The notes beneath the pieces are model-generated. The model was not told the DNA's origin. It made no database searches and worked only from the letters and a program-made list of their open reading frames with translations. From the NCBI GenBank assembly GCA_029556915.1, contig JAKQIT010000111.1, positions 159,105 through 223,104 of the forward strand: a stretch of DNA of 64,000 nucleotides, in the 5' to 3' direction. Positions 26,461 through 35,515 of the stretch are shown here, piece by piece. A program made the position numbers and the translations under genes. Every line of letters begins with the position of its first letter. Within the stretch, counting starts at the first letter, position 1. The stretch comes from Pseudomonadota bacterium. Lineage in GTDB: Bacteria > Pseudomonadota > Gammaproteobacteria > Burkholderiales > Methylophilaceae.

Positions 26461-27617
26461 GTTAGCTCCTTTTCTGCTTCTTGCAACGCTGAAATTAGTC
26501 GCAAAACATCCTCTTTGCTGTGCGCAGCGGAGAGTGAAATGCGCAAACGCGCGGTATTCACCGGCACGGTGGGTGGACGAATGGCGGGCACTAATATGCC
26601 GACTGCCTGTAAATATTTGCTCACCGCGACTGCTTTAAAATTATCGCCAATAATTAGCGGCTGCACTGAGGTGGTGGATGGCATAAGCTGCCATTTATTA
26701 AGCTTAAGCTCGGCTTTGAGTAACGCAATTAAGTCGTACAAATGCGCGCGTAAGTCATCACCCGATTCTATCAACTTAACCGAAGCTGACAAGGTGGCTG
26801 ACAATGCTGGCGGTGCCGGGGTTGAATATACATAGCTTTTAGCAGTTTGAATTAGGTAGTCAATCACCACTTGCTCACCCGCCACAAAAGCACCGGCCAC
26901 ACCTGCCGCCTTGCCCAAAGTAGCCATCATGATAATCCGTGGCGATTTTAAGTTAAAGTGGCCCAATGTGCCTGCACCATGCTTACCCAGCACACCAAAC
27001 CCATGCGCATCGTCGATATAAAGATACGCGTCATATTGCTCACAAAGTGCTAAATATTCTGGAATCGGCGCAATATCGCCATCCATACTAAATACCGCAT
27101 CTACCGCGATGATTTTGTGCTTGGCGGTGCTGGCTTTGAGCAATTTTTCTAAAGCTTGCACATCGTTATGGGCAAAGCGCTTAAACTCCGCCAGCGAATA
27201 ATAACCGCCATCGTTCAAGCAAGCATGATTGAGCTTATCCGCAAAAATGGCATCACCACGCCCAACCAGCGCGCCTAGCACACCAATGTTAGCCATGTAG
27301 CCAGTTGAAAATAGTAGTGCGGCTGGCAAATTTACAAACTTGGCGAGTTGTTTTTCTAATTCATCATGGTAACGATGGTGCCCAGTCACCAAGCCAGAAG
27401 CACCACTACCCACGCCAGAATCGCCCGCTGCTTGCTGCATAGCAGCAACGAGTTTAGGGTGATTTGCTAAGCCTAAATAATCATTGCTGCAAAACGATAA
27501 ATAGGGCTGAGCATCGGCCACAATGTGCTCGGCTTGCGGTGAATCCAGCAAGCGCCGTTGGCGCAGCAAACCATCTTGCGCGCGCTGATTTAACGCTTTT
27601 TGAAGTGACACCAGCAT
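26457..27617 (-). CDS. bioF: 8-amino-7-oxononanoate synthase BioF
   Basis: A 386-residue PLP enzyme condensing pimeloyl-ACP and alanine. The substrate segment FCSNDYLGLANHPKL and GSGASGLVTGHHRYH are at the N-terminal end, DDAHGFGVLGKHGAGT holds the PLP-ring aspartate, and the lysine that binds PLP is in MATLGKAAGVAGAFV. Length is normal. It starts one base from the bioB stop. bioA, the next pathway step, is not in this window. Confidence 0.95.
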   Translation of the reverse strand: MLVSLQKALNQRAQDGLLRQRRLLDSPQAEHIVADAQPYLSFCSNDYLGLANHPKLVAAMQQAAGDSGVGSGASGLVTGHHRYHDELEKQLAKFVNLPAALLFSTGYMANIGVLGALVGRGDAIFADKLNHACLNDGGYYSLAEFKRFAHNDVQALEKLLKASTAKHKIIAVDAVFSMDGDIAPIPEYLALCEQYDAYLYIDDAHGFGVLGKHGAGTLGHFNLKSPRIIMMATLGKAAGVAGAFVAGEQVVIDYLIQTAKSYVYSTPAPPALSATLSASVKLIESGDDLRAHLYDLIALLKAELKLNKWQLMPSTTSVQPLIIGDNFKAVAVSKYLQAVGILVPAIRPPTVPVNTARLRISLSAAHSKEDVLRLISALQEAEKELT

Positions 27618-27618
27618 G

Positions 27619-28635
27619 TTAAATAGCGTGTAAGCCTAATTTTGCAAATAATTTTTTATCGGTTTCAGCTTCTGGGTTACCTGTGGTGAGTAGCTTTTCA
27701 CCATAAAAAATACTATTTGCGCCCGCTAAAAAGCATAAGGCTTGAATGCCTTCATGCATGCTTTGGCGACCTGCGGAAAGGCGCACAAAACTTTTTGGCA
27801 TGGTAATGCGGGCCACCGCAATGGTGCGCACAAATTCAAACGGGTCTAACTCTTCTGTGCCGTGCAAAGGTGTGCCCTCTACTTGCGTGAGCAAGTTAAT
27901 GGGCACGCTTTCTGGTGGGCGCTCCATATTGGCGAGTTGCGCGATTAAACCCGCACGTTGATTGCGCGATTCACCCATACCAATAATACCGCCGCAGCAC
28001 ACATTAATATCCGCTTCACGTACGCTATCTAGCGTATCTAAACGGTCTTGATACGTGCGCGTGGTAATCACATCGCCATAAAATTCTGGGGCGGTGTCTA
28101 AATTGTGATTGTAATAATCTAGGCCGGCCTCTTTAAGCTGTGCAGCTTGGCCATCTTTTAACATGCCCAAGGTTGCACAAGTTTCTAAACCCATCGCTTT
28201 CACTTCGGCAATCATTTTAAGTACAGGCTCTAAATCACGCTGTTTTGGGCTACGCCATGCGGCACCCATGCAAAAACGGCTTGCGCCATTGTCTTTTGCC
28301 TCACGTGCAGCCGCTAACACCTCATCAATCGGCATCATCGGCTCGTTTTCAACATCGGTGTGGTAACGCGCTGCTTGTGGGCAATAGCCGCAATCTTCAC
28401 TGCAGCCGCCTGTTTTAATAGATAAAAGCGTACTCACTTGTACACCATTAGCGTCAAAATTTTCACGGTGAACAGTCGTCGCTTGATGCATCAAATCGTT
28501 AAAAGGTAATTCATACAACGCGACAATATCTTCCACACGCCAGCGATTGACTCCAGAATCTGCTGAAGTTGAACATTGTTTGCTATGATGTTTTAAACTG
28601 TCGGTGTTGATGACTGTTTGTGTTGACGTTTGCAT
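27619..28635 (-). CDS. bioB: Biotin synthase BioB
   Basis: A 338-residue radical-SAM enzyme inserting sulfur into dethiobiotin. The [4Fe-4S] triad is CSEDCGYC in [29 protein letters not shown] and the C-terminal [17 protein letters not shown] are family-specific. The frame is open to 28827, but those 64 extra residues overlap comF on the other strand and are not BioB-like. The ATG at 28635 is preceded by AAAGG and is chosen. A minus-strand TATAAT lies at 28673-28678. First gene of the five-gene biotin operon. Confidence 0.95.
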   Translation of the reverse strand: MQTSTQTVINTDSLKHHSKQCSTSADSGVNRWRVEDIVALYELPFNDLMHQATTVHRENFDANGVQVSTLLSIKTGGCSEDCGYCPQAARYHTDVENEPMMPIDEVLAAAREAKDNGASRFCMGAAWRSPKQRDLEPVLKMIAEVKAMGLETCATLGMLKDGQAAQLKEAGLDYYNHNLDTAPEFYGDVITTRTYQDRLDTLDSVREADINVCCGGIIGMGESRNQRAGLIAQLANMERPPESVPINLLTQVEGTPLHGTEELDPFEFVRTIAVARITMPKSFVRLSAGRQSMHEGIQALCFLAGANSIFYGEKLLTTGNPEAETDKKLFAKLGLHAI

Positions 28636-28672
28636 CGAATAAACCTTTAAATATAAACAAGTTAATGACGAC

Positions 28673-28678
28673 ATTATA
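28673..28678 (-). promoter_or_regulatory. -10 box of the biotin operon
   Basis: TATAAT on the minus strand, about 38 bp before the bioB ATG. The 52-bp gap between bioB and comF must hold both divergent promoters. No clear BirA operator (paired TTGTAAACC-type half-sites) was recognised here. Confidence 0.4.
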
Positions 28679-28687
28679 AGCTGTAAA

Positions 28688-29395
28688 GTGAAAATCAAAC
28701 AAATTATTAACAACTGTGCAAAATTTAACCATTGGTTATTTTCAAGCCAATGCTTGCTATGTGCCGCTAGTACAAATACAGGTAAAGATGTATGCCAAGA
28801 TTGTTTTGATGCACTGCCGTGGCACACCGCGCCACATTGCCAACAATGCGGTTTACTTTCAAACCACCCTATTTGCGGCCACTGCCTAAAAGAGCCACTA
28901 GATTTTGACGCAACATTTGCCGCTTTGCGCTATGAATTTCCATTGGATGCGCTGATGCAGCAATATAAATACGGCAGCGCATTACAGACTGCGCGTTTAT
29001 TTGCGCAGCTAATGATTACGCATCACACCTTGCATAACATTGATGTGATGATTCCAATGCCGTTGCATCCACAACGCCTGCAAGAACGCGGCTTTAACCA
29101 ATCTCTGGAAATTGCCAAGCTACTTGCAAAGCAATCCAATATTCCCCTTGATTACACCAGTTGTACGCGCACCAAATATACGCCACCACAAGCCAGCCTG
29201 CCGCTTAAAGAACGCGCAAAAAATATTAAAGGGGTATTTGCATGCAGTGCAAATTTAGCAGGCAAACGCATTGCGATTGTGGATGACGTGATGACCACCG
29301 GTGCGAGCTTAAACGAGTTGTCCAAAACGCTCAAAAAAGCTGGTGCCGCGCATGTGGAATGCTGGGTAGTGGCACGCACTTTGCAAAAATACTAA
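28688..29395 (+). CDS. comF: ComF family phosphoribosyltransferase-like protein
   Basis: A 235-residue protein starting with GTG. The N-terminal zinc-binding part has cysteine pairs CLLC, CQDC, CQQC and CGHC between residues 22 and 65. The C-terminal phosphoribosyltransferase fold has the PRPP loop [17 protein letters not shown] and the conserved [12 protein letters not shown]. ComF-type proteins are needed for uptake or processing of single-stranded transforming DNA in naturally competent bacteria. The adjacent position to bio genes is common in proteobacteria (gntX/comF beside bioH). The role in this organism is inferred. Confidence 0.9.
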   Translation: MKIKQIINNCAKFNHWLFSSQCLLCAASTNTGKDVCQDCFDALPWHTAPHCQQCGLLSNHPICGHCLKEPLDFDATFAALRYEFPLDALMQQYKYGSALQTARLFAQLMITHHTLHNIDVMIPMPLHPQRLQERGFNQSLEIAKLLAKQSNIPLDYTSCTRTKYTPPQASLPLKERAKNIKGVFACSANLAGKRIAIVDDVMTTGASLNELSKTLKKAGAAHVECWVVARTLQKY

Positions 29396-29469
29396 CGGAC
29401 TAAGTTTCTGCAAAATTCACCGCACAATACACACAAAAAATTGCTTAAAATTTAAGCAATTTAATACCA

Positions 29470-29540
29470 AATCATTTCACCTCCCCGCTAAGCCAGTCTG
29501 CATGCGGCTTGCAGAGGCATAAAAATCTCTCGGGCGAAAA
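29470..29540 (+). repeat. Dispersed intergenic palindrome, copy 6
   Basis: Left part ATCATTTCACCTCCCCGCTA, loop AGTCTGCATGC, right arm GGCTTGCAGAGGCA, tail TCTCTCGGGCGA. Over about 64 bp it differs from copy 7 by a single base. It sits between the convergent ends of comF and the PepSY gene. Confidence 0.9.
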
Positions 29541-29553
29541 TATTGCGAAAAAA

Positions 29554-30666
29554 TCAGGCGTTAGACCGTTTATGTCGCCAACGCATAATGCCCGTGACAA
29601 ACAAAATTAGTGGTACAAATCCACTAAAAAAAATCAACCAGCGACCAAACAAACCAAAGGCTTCACCATTATGCAAAGGGTGCAACCATGCAACTACGGT
29701 GTCACCAAAAAAATCCTGCCTCGCATCCCGAACGGCCAGTATTTCCCCTGTGTATTGCTCAATCCACACCATCGTTTTAGGAAAACGCCGCCCGACTTCA
29801 CCCGCCTGATACAGTCTCACTTGATAAACGCCTTGCGCGTTATCTGGCGTGTAAATCCAGCGCACCTCAGCTTGCGGAAATCGTTGCTTTGCCATTTCGA
29901 CAGCTTTATCCAAGCTAATAGCAGGCTGGCCATTGGCTTGTGATACCGCATTTTTGGGCTCAAATAATGGCGCTGGCATGGCAAGGGTAGATTCAAACCA
30001 GTGCGGCTTTTCCAGCATTACGCCGGTCACACTAAGCACTAGCAAAAACACACAGCCAAGCAAGCCTGCGGTTTTATGCCAGTCATACACGCGCCGTTTA
30101 ATATGGGCGTTTTTTCGCCAAGCAAAAGCAGATTTAAAATGACCACTGCGCGGCCACCACAAATACAAACCAGAACCCACCGAGACTAGTAACAATAAGC
30201 CGATGATTGCCAAAACTGTTTTACCAGTCTCTTCCAGCAACAAAGTATAGTGTAAGTCATACAACCATGTGACGGCAAAATCCCCCCAAAAGCGCGATGA
30301 GGTGACAGCCAAGGATTGTGGGTCTATGGTGACTACCAGCGGCGCAAAATGTTTGCCAGCTTTTTCTTCAGCTTTCATGTAGCGCGCCATGATTGGCCTA
30401 GACGCATTTAAGGGCATTTCAATGCGCCAGCCTAATGTACGCTCAGGAAATTGCGCACGAAGTTGATTAAGCACGGCTTGCGACGACACTGGCGCGCCAA
30501 TATTTGTGCTAGTCGCAATATGCGGATTAAGGGCTTGGTCAATCTCTGGATAAAACACCAACAAACTACCAGTCAGCCCCAGCAGCACGGCAAAGCCGCC
30601 AAGCAACAAGCCCAGATAAAGATGCGCCGCCAGCCAATAACGGCGCATTTTATTTCTTTGCGTCAT
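29554..30666 (-). CDS. PepSY-associated transmembrane protein (iron-uptake type)
   Basis: A 370-residue inner-membrane protein with four main helices: near 10-37 (LAAHLYLGLLLGGFAVLLGLT), 145-170, 195-218 and 335-360. The extracytoplasmic part has PepSY-like stretches, for example DKAVEMAKQRFPQAEVRWIY. Proteins of this kind (PiuB/FoxB-like) accompany TonB-dependent receptors and are thought to help reduce or release ferric complexes. The start overlaps the TonB receptor stop by one base (TAATG), so the two form one operon. The ligand is unknown. Confidence 0.85.
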   Translation of the reverse strand: MTQRNKMRRYWLAAHLYLGLLLGGFAVLLGLTGSLLVFYPEIDQALNPHIATSTNIGAPVSSQAVLNQLRAQFPERTLGWRIEMPLNASRPIMARYMKAEEKAGKHFAPLVVTIDPQSLAVTSSRFWGDFAVTWLYDLHYTLLLEETGKTVLAIIGLLLLVSVGSGLYLWWPRSGHFKSAFAWRKNAHIKRRVYDWHKTAGLLGCVFLLVLSVTGVMLEKPHWFESTLAMPAPLFEPKNAVSQANGQPAISLDKAVEMAKQRFPQAEVRWIYTPDNAQGVYQVRLYQAGEVGRRFPKTMVWIEQYTGEILAVRDARQDFFGDTVVAWLHPLHNGEAFGLFGRWLIFFSGFVPLILFVTGIMRWRHKRSNA

Positions 30667-32711
30667 TACATTTTAAAGTTAACTGACAAATACACAGCGC
30701 GACCATCGTTGGGCGCATGCATACTGATGTCCGGGTTTGGTGTGGTGTTCCACCAAACGTACTCATAATAGCGGTCTGTAAGATTTTTCACTTGTAAATC
30801 TAGGCTGATATTGTCGCTCCATTGATAATTGGCATAAGCATCATACACGGTAAATTTTCCAAACTTGCCCACTGTATTATCCCGCTCAATATAAGCCGCA
30901 CTCTGCCCGCGCAAGCTTAGCCCAAAGCGCCATTGTGGCGTGGCTTGAAAATCTACCCCGCCAGAATACAAATGATGTGGCACGTGGTCAATCTCGTTAC
31001 CTTGCGTTGAAAGTGAAGCCGCATCTGCTTTCAATATTTTAGAATCTTGCCAAGAATATGAAAGCCACACGTTAGTGTTATCAGTGGGGCGGGCATTTAA
31101 CTGCAAATCCACGCCGTCACGTTTGGTTTTGCCTATGTTTTCCGAATCATTATTCGCATCACCCAATTTACGGCGCGCTTCATTTTTTGCGCGTTGCTCC
31201 CACACGGCAACACGACCATCCAACCAATTGACCGGCTTAAATTTCAAACCTGCCTCCCAGCCCTCGTTAATCGAGGCTTCAAGGTCGCTGGTTTGGTTGA
31301 CTTTATACGAAGCCGTGCCTACCCCCACTTGAAATGTTCGTCCCCAGTTGCCATATAAACTATAGCCTTCAATCGGCGTCCAAACCGCACTGAATTTTGG
31401 TTGGTCTATATCGCCGTAATCATTAATTTTATAGGTGCGGCCATTAAGATAATTGGTGTAATCGCCATCAATTCTATCTACACGATACGCCGGAATCAGT
31501 TTAAGAGATTCAATCGGCTGAATAATCGCCTGAACGTATGCGCCTTTAGTGTCAAAATCAAATTGCTGATCCCGCGTCTTTGCCGTGCGCACGCGTTTGT
31601 TTGTGCTGTAACGCTCGCTCTCATTATCTTGCCACTCTTGGTCAAAACCGCCCTCGAGCGCAAAACGATGCAAGAAACTCACCTCTGGCCGCCAGGTCAG
31701 TGTTGTTAAATAGCCGGTATGGCGCTCTTTGGTGACACGTTCTTGCTGGCCCTGAAAAGACGAAAAAGTCACCCAGCGGGTCGCATCTATCTTATTAAGG
31801 TAAGTCTTGGCAGAAAAAGATAAGGTATCAGAAATCGCCCAATCCAGATGACCACTTAAATGGTCCATGTCACGGTCTTCTCCATCTGTCGCATTATGCG
31901 CCATGGATTGCTCATCATCATCGTGCGCTTGCGCTTTGGTTAAATAACCTGGCTCATCTGCTTCGTGATTATAGGTTCTGGCAATCAAGCCAATTTTAAA
32001 CTTTTGGCTATCCGGCGTAAAAAACCACTTGCCCGCTAAGCTGTATTTATCTGAATCCGAATGATCGCGATAACCTTCATAACCTTGCACTGCGGCAAAA
32101 TAGTTTTGTGAAAAGCCATTTTTTTCAATACCTGCGGCAAACTGGCCTTCCATCGTATTAAAGCTGCCATAAGTAGCGCGCGCCTGCACGTAGTCGCCAC
32201 CTTGCTTGGTAATCATATTGATATTGCCCGCAATATTATGCAGGCCATAACGCGGGTCGTTAGTGCCGCGCACCACTTCAATTGCTTCTAGCTCAAGCGG
32301 AAACACCATATCCATATAGCGCATATTGCCATCGTTGGTGTTGCTCGGAATACCATCAATAAGCAACTTCACCGCATTGATTTCGCCCTCGCCGTTAAAC
32401 GCTCTAAAAGATGGTTTGCCTGATTCCGCACCTTGTTTAAATTCAGTCAGTTGCACACCAGGCATTTGCCCTAGCAACTGCCAGCTATTGGCCACATTTT
32501 GGTTTTCAATTTTGTCTGCACCTAATACATCCACAGAACTCAGTACGCTACGCGTGAGTAAAGGCCCGGTTTTTGAGGCAGTAACCTTCACCTCACCCAG
32601 CACTAAAGTTGAATCGCCATCTTCAACTGGCTCGTTTACCTCAAAATGTTCTGCTTTAGCGGCCTGAGCAAATAGTGCCAAAATGGCAAACACAATATAC
32701 TTTTTCTGCAT
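30666..32711 (-). CDS. TonB-dependent outer-membrane receptor
   Basis: A 681-residue receptor with a signal peptide ending near KA-EHF. The plug domain (about 45-160) contains VTASKTGPLL, a likely TonB-box neighbour, and VEVVRGTNDPRYGLHNIAGNIN. The rest is a 22-strand barrel ending in the aromatic RAVYLSVNFKM. The linked PepSY protein suggests a ferric siderophore or other iron chelate; the barrel does not reveal which. The operon is bracketed by repeat copies 6 and 7, which are almost identical. Confidence 0.9.
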   Translation of the reverse strand: MQKKYIVFAILALFAQAAKAEHFEVNEPVEDGDSTLVLGEVKVTASKTGPLLTRSVLSSVDVLGADKIENQNVANSWQLLGQMPGVQLTEFKQGAESGKPSFRAFNGEGEINAVKLLIDGIPSNTNDGNMRYMDMVFPLELEAIEVVRGTNDPRYGLHNIAGNINMITKQGGDYVQARATYGSFNTMEGQFAAGIEKNGFSQNYFAAVQGYEGYRDHSDSDKYSLAGKWFFTPDSQKFKIGLIARTYNHEADEPGYLTKAQAHDDDEQSMAHNATDGEDRDMDHLSGHLDWAISDTLSFSAKTYLNKIDATRWVTFSSFQGQQERVTKERHTGYLTTLTWRPEVSFLHRFALEGGFDQEWQDNESERYSTNKRVRTAKTRDQQFDFDTKGAYVQAIIQPIESLKLIPAYRVDRIDGDYTNYLNGRTYKINDYGDIDQPKFSAVWTPIEGYSLYGNWGRTFQVGVGTASYKVNQTSDLEASINEGWEAGLKFKPVNWLDGRVAVWEQRAKNEARRKLGDANNDSENIGKTKRDGVDLQLNARPTDNTNVWLSYSWQDSKILKADAASLSTQGNEIDHVPHHLYSGGVDFQATPQWRFGLSLRGQSAAYIERDNTVGKFGKFTVYDAYANYQWSDNISLDLQVKNLTDRYYEYVWWNTTPNPDISMHAPNDGRAVYLSVNFKM

Positions 32712-32795
32712 CCAAAAACTCCCTCGATATTTTATATAGCTTTATTTTTTGATAACTCATGAGAGTTTACTTGGTTTAAGTCACCTTGATAATGT

Positions 32796-32806
32796 GACAA
32801 ATTGTC
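32796..32806. promoter_or_regulatory. Small palindrome upstream of the TonB receptor gene
   Basis: GACAA-A-TTGTC, 85 bp before the receptor start, with GATAAT just beside it. It might be a repressor or activator site for the iron-uptake operon. A full Fur box (three GATAAT-like hexamers) is not present. Confidence 0.3.
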
Positions 32807-32868
32807 GCAGGCCGCTAGTAAATATGTAGTATAAAAATTAATGCAAAATTCAGATATTTTTAGCACAT

Positions 32869-32940
32869 ATCATTTCACCTCCCCGCTAAGCCAGTCTGCA
32901 TGCGGCTTGCAGAGGCACAAAAATCTCTCGGGCTAAATTT
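32869..32940 (+). repeat. Dispersed intergenic palindrome, copy 7
   Basis: Near-identical to copy 6 and in the same orientation, 3.4 kb away. It lies in the divergent region between the TonB receptor (-) and trmL (+), where a terminator would serve no obvious purpose. Confidence 0.9.
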
Positions 32941-32975
32941 CACGCCTAAAAAGGCTTGTTCAGTTACAATAGCGC

Positions 32976-33440
32976 ATGTTTCATATCGTCCTTTTTGAGC
33001 CGGAAATCCCCCCAAATACCGGCAACATTATTCGTTTGTGTGCCAATACGGGCGCGGCTTTACACTTGGTAAAACCGTTGGGTTTTACGCTAGAAGATAA
33101 GCAACTTAAACGCGCGGGGTTGGATTATCACGAATATTCCACGCTACAAGTGCATGAAAACTGGCAGGATTGCAAACTAGCACTTGCGGGAAAACGCCTA
33201 TTTGCCATCACCACTAAAGGCAGTAGCAACTACGCAAATACGCAGTTTAAAGATGAAGATGTGTTTGTATTTGGCCCGGAAACGCGCGGCTTACCTGAAA
33301 GTATTCGCAATGAATTTTTGCCTGCACATCGTTTACGCTTGCCGATGTTACCCGATAGCCGCAGTTTAAATTTATCTAACAGTGCAGCCGTGTTGCTTTA
33401 TGAAGCATGGCGGCAAGTGGGTTTTGATGGTGGTGTTTAA
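32976..33440 (+). CDS. trmL: tRNA (cytidine/uridine-34-2'-O)-methyltransferase TrmL
   Basis: A 154-residue SPOUT methyltransferase that 2'-O-methylates the wobble base of leucine tRNAs. The start FHIVLFEPEIPPNTGNIIRL and the C-terminal knot LRLPMLPDSRSLNLSNSAAV with FGPETRGLPESI are the family hallmarks. Often near gpsA and secB in betaproteobacteria, as here. The upstream spacing is short (36 bp from repeat copy 7). Confidence 0.95.
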   Translation: MFHIVLFEPEIPPNTGNIIRLCANTGAALHLVKPLGFTLEDKQLKRAGLDYHEYSTLQVHENWQDCKLALAGKRLFAITTKGSSNYANTQFKDEDVFVFGPETRGLPESIRNEFLPAHRLRLPMLPDSRSLNLSNSAAVLLYEAWRQVGFDGGV

Positions 33441-33443
33441 TTG

Positions 33444-33959
33444 CTAACGGCGCATGCCACGAAGTGTAAACAGCAAAATAATAGATGGCAGCCACACCCA
33501 TAAAAATTCAGATTTCAACACCGCCCAGCCACGCGCGGTAAAAAAGTTGGCTATACCGATAGGCGAAACCGTAATTGGCCTAAAGTCAAAAAACACGCGC
33601 TCGTTAGAATAAGGCCAATACAGCGCGACGCCCAAGCCGCCACTGGTGGCCATATCCAGCAATGGGTGTGACACCACTGCGATAAATGACAACACAAAAA
33701 CCACCCAAGCGCGACTTTTTAATGGGCGCGCAAAGCACATAGCCAGCAGTGCCACAAGCAGCGCAAAGGCAATGGAGTGGGTAAACCCGCGATGCCCCCA
33801 TTGCGAGGCATAGGGAATGCCAAACTTAAAAGCAAGCGTATCAAAGTCTGGCAGAATGGCGCAAAACGCTGAAAACACTAGCAAGCGACGGCTAACCAGA
33901 TTACCGATGCCTAAGCTGGTTGCAATAGGAACTACCGCATGTGAAAAAATGGTGGGCAT
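33444..33959 (-). CDS. YdjM-like inner-membrane metal-dependent hydrolase family protein
   Basis: A 171-residue membrane protein from the ATG at 33959 (MPTIFSHAVVPIA, the usual family start); the frame is open 24 codons further. Several hydrophobic helices alternate with the conserved histidine/aspartate motifs HAVVP, LPDFDTLAF, WGHRGFTHS and VSHPLLDMA, placed at the membrane surface. This is the YdjM/DUF457 family, annotated as metal-dependent hydrolases from these motifs; no substrate is known to me. It converges on trmL with a 3-bp gap. Confidence 0.8.
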   Translation of the reverse strand: MPTIFSHAVVPIATSLGIGNLVSRRLLVFSAFCAILPDFDTLAFKFGIPYASQWGHRGFTHSIAFALLVALLAMCFARPLKSRAWVVFVLSFIAVVSHPLLDMATSGGLGVALYWPYSNERVFFDFRPITVSPIGIANFFTARGWAVLKSEFLWVWLPSIILLFTLRGMRR

Positions 33960-34054
33960 AAAAATAAACTTAAATATGACGAAAGCGCAGAATATAGCGC
34001 TTATGTGAACTGAGTGTGAAGTTTGCGGCAATAACCGAAAAGGCGAACGATGGT

Positions 34055-35059
34055 CTAAATGCCTTCAGGCTTTTGCTCGCGACCAAGCAGGTCTGTTACC
34101 GCGTCTTTTGCGCTTTTGCCGTTGCTTAAGGCTTGATTCACTTCATAAGTGATGGGCATATCGACACCAATAACTTCAGCGCGGCGCATGACTTCCCGCG
34201 CGGTGTTCACCCCTTCGGCTACGTGGCCTAAGCCTTGCAAAATGTCATTTAATGTTTTTCCGCTGGCTAATTGCAAACCTACTTCGCGGTTGCGAGAATA
34301 TTGGCCGGTACAGGTTAAAATTAAATCACCCACGCCCGCTAAGCCCATAAAGGTTTCAGGCGTAGCGCCTAAAGCCACGCCAAAGCGGGTGATTTCCGCT
34401 AAACCGCGCGTAATTAAAGCCGCGCGCGCATTATTGCCAAAGCCCATGCCATCACTAATGCCAGCGGCAATCGCCATGACGTTTTTAAGCGCCCCACCCA
34501 CGGAAACGCCAATCACATCTGTACTGTGATAGACGCGCAAGTTAGCCCCATGTATAAGCAAAGCGGCTTGGTTGGAAAAAGCTTCATCGGTGGCCGCCAA
34601 GGTGACCGCCGTAGGTAGATTACGCACCAGTTCAGCGGCAAAACTTGGGCCAGACAATGCACCCCAATGTTGACCAGTGATTTTAGGGTCGCCCAACTCT
34701 TCCAGCGCCACTTCATACGGCAGCTTGGCTGATTGCGGCTCCAAACCTTTATGCGCCCAAATAATCGGTAACTTGCAGTCTAACGCTTTAATATCTTTAA
34801 TAATATTTCTAAAGCCAGCGGTAGGAACAACCGAGAGAATTAAATCAGCATCCTCAAGCGCCGTTTGCAAGCTGTCTTCCACTTGCAGTTGGTCATTAAA
34901 TTTAAAATCCCCTAAATACATGGGGTTAGCGCGCGCCTTGCGCATGCCAGAGACATGCCCAGCATTTCGAGCCCAAAGTGAAACTTGGTGGCGCTGGCTG
35001 ATATTCATCGCAAGCGCAGTACCCCACGCGCCTGCACCCAACACGGCAATTTTAGCCAT
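34055..35059 (-). CDS. gpsA: Glycerol-3-phosphate dehydrogenase [NAD(P)+] GpsA
   Basis: A 334-residue enzyme reducing dihydroxyacetone phosphate to glycerol-3-phosphate for phospholipid synthesis. The N-terminal Rossmann motif AVLGAGAWGTALAMN, the catalytic-lysine segment GGALKNVMAIAAGISDG and GNNARAALITRGLAEI are intact. Follows secB and an SH3-domain gene, consistent with the common secB-gpsA linkage. Confidence 0.96.
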   Translation of the reverse strand: MAKIAVLGAGAWGTALAMNISQRHQVSLWARNAGHVSGMRKARANPMYLGDFKFNDQLQVEDSLQTALEDADLILSVVPTAGFRNIIKDIKALDCKLPIIWAHKGLEPQSAKLPYEVALEELGDPKITGQHWGALSGPSFAAELVRNLPTAVTLAATDEAFSNQAALLIHGANLRVYHSTDVIGVSVGGALKNVMAIAAGISDGMGFGNNARAALITRGLAEITRFGVALGATPETFMGLAGVGDLILTCTGQYSRNREVGLQLASGKTLNDILQGLGHVAEGVNTAREVMRRAEVIGVDMPITYEVNQALSNGKSAKDAVTDLLGREQKPEGI

Positions 35060-35509
35060 TTAGTCAGTACCCCAAGTGGATGAAATCAGCAAATAGCCAA
35101 CCACACCATCACGGTGCTTAACTTTTACCCAACCGCTGTTTGGCTTAGCATCCAGCACTTCAAGCACAACTTCTTTTTCGACGGTGGCTAGCATTTTGGA
35201 TGTTGCATCGGCAGCCTGCCTAACTTCAGCATTATTGCTACGAATAAGCACTGTACGTTTATTAGATAACTGCTTGGCTTCCACCCAGTTTAAACCGCCT
35301 TCGGCATCGCGCACCTTGAGCCAGTCACCCAAATTTACCACCACTTCTACTGGATAACTTTGGCTCAAAAGCAGCACCTTTTTTGCCGCATTAGAAGGCG
35401 CATCGTAGAGCGTTGCTTTAGTCACCGCCACTGAGCGAAAATCTAGTGCGGATGCCGTAAGGGGCACCAACACTAGCATGCAACACAAAATAACTACGCG
35501 GCGCAACAT
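35060..35509 (-). CDS. Exported bacterial SH3-domain protein
   Basis: A 149-residue protein with an N-terminal signal sequence (LCCMLVLVPLTASALDFRS). It has two SH3-like modules of about 60 residues: AVTKATLYDAPSNAAKKVLL...GDWLKVRDAEGGLNWVEA, and LIRSNNAEVRQAADATSKML...SGWVKVKHRDGVVGYL. Such domains usually bind peptidoglycan or metal in the envelope. It lies between secB (6 bp) and gpsA (no gap), so it is in the same operon. Specific role unknown. Confidence 0.85.
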   Translation of the reverse strand: MLRRVVILCCMLVLVPLTASALDFRSVAVTKATLYDAPSNAAKKVLLLSQSYPVEVVVNLGDWLKVRDAEGGLNWVEAKQLSNKRTVLIRSNNAEVRQAADATSKMLATVEKEVVLEVLDAKPNSGWVKVKHRDGVVGYLLISSTWGTD

Positions 35510-35515
35510 ACTTAA

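Noticed and set aside
28636-28827. N-terminal extension of bioB of 64 residues with hydrophobic character
   Set aside because: It overlaps the comF coding sequence on the other strand, is unlike any biotin synthase, and the ATG at 28635 has a proper ribosome-binding site.
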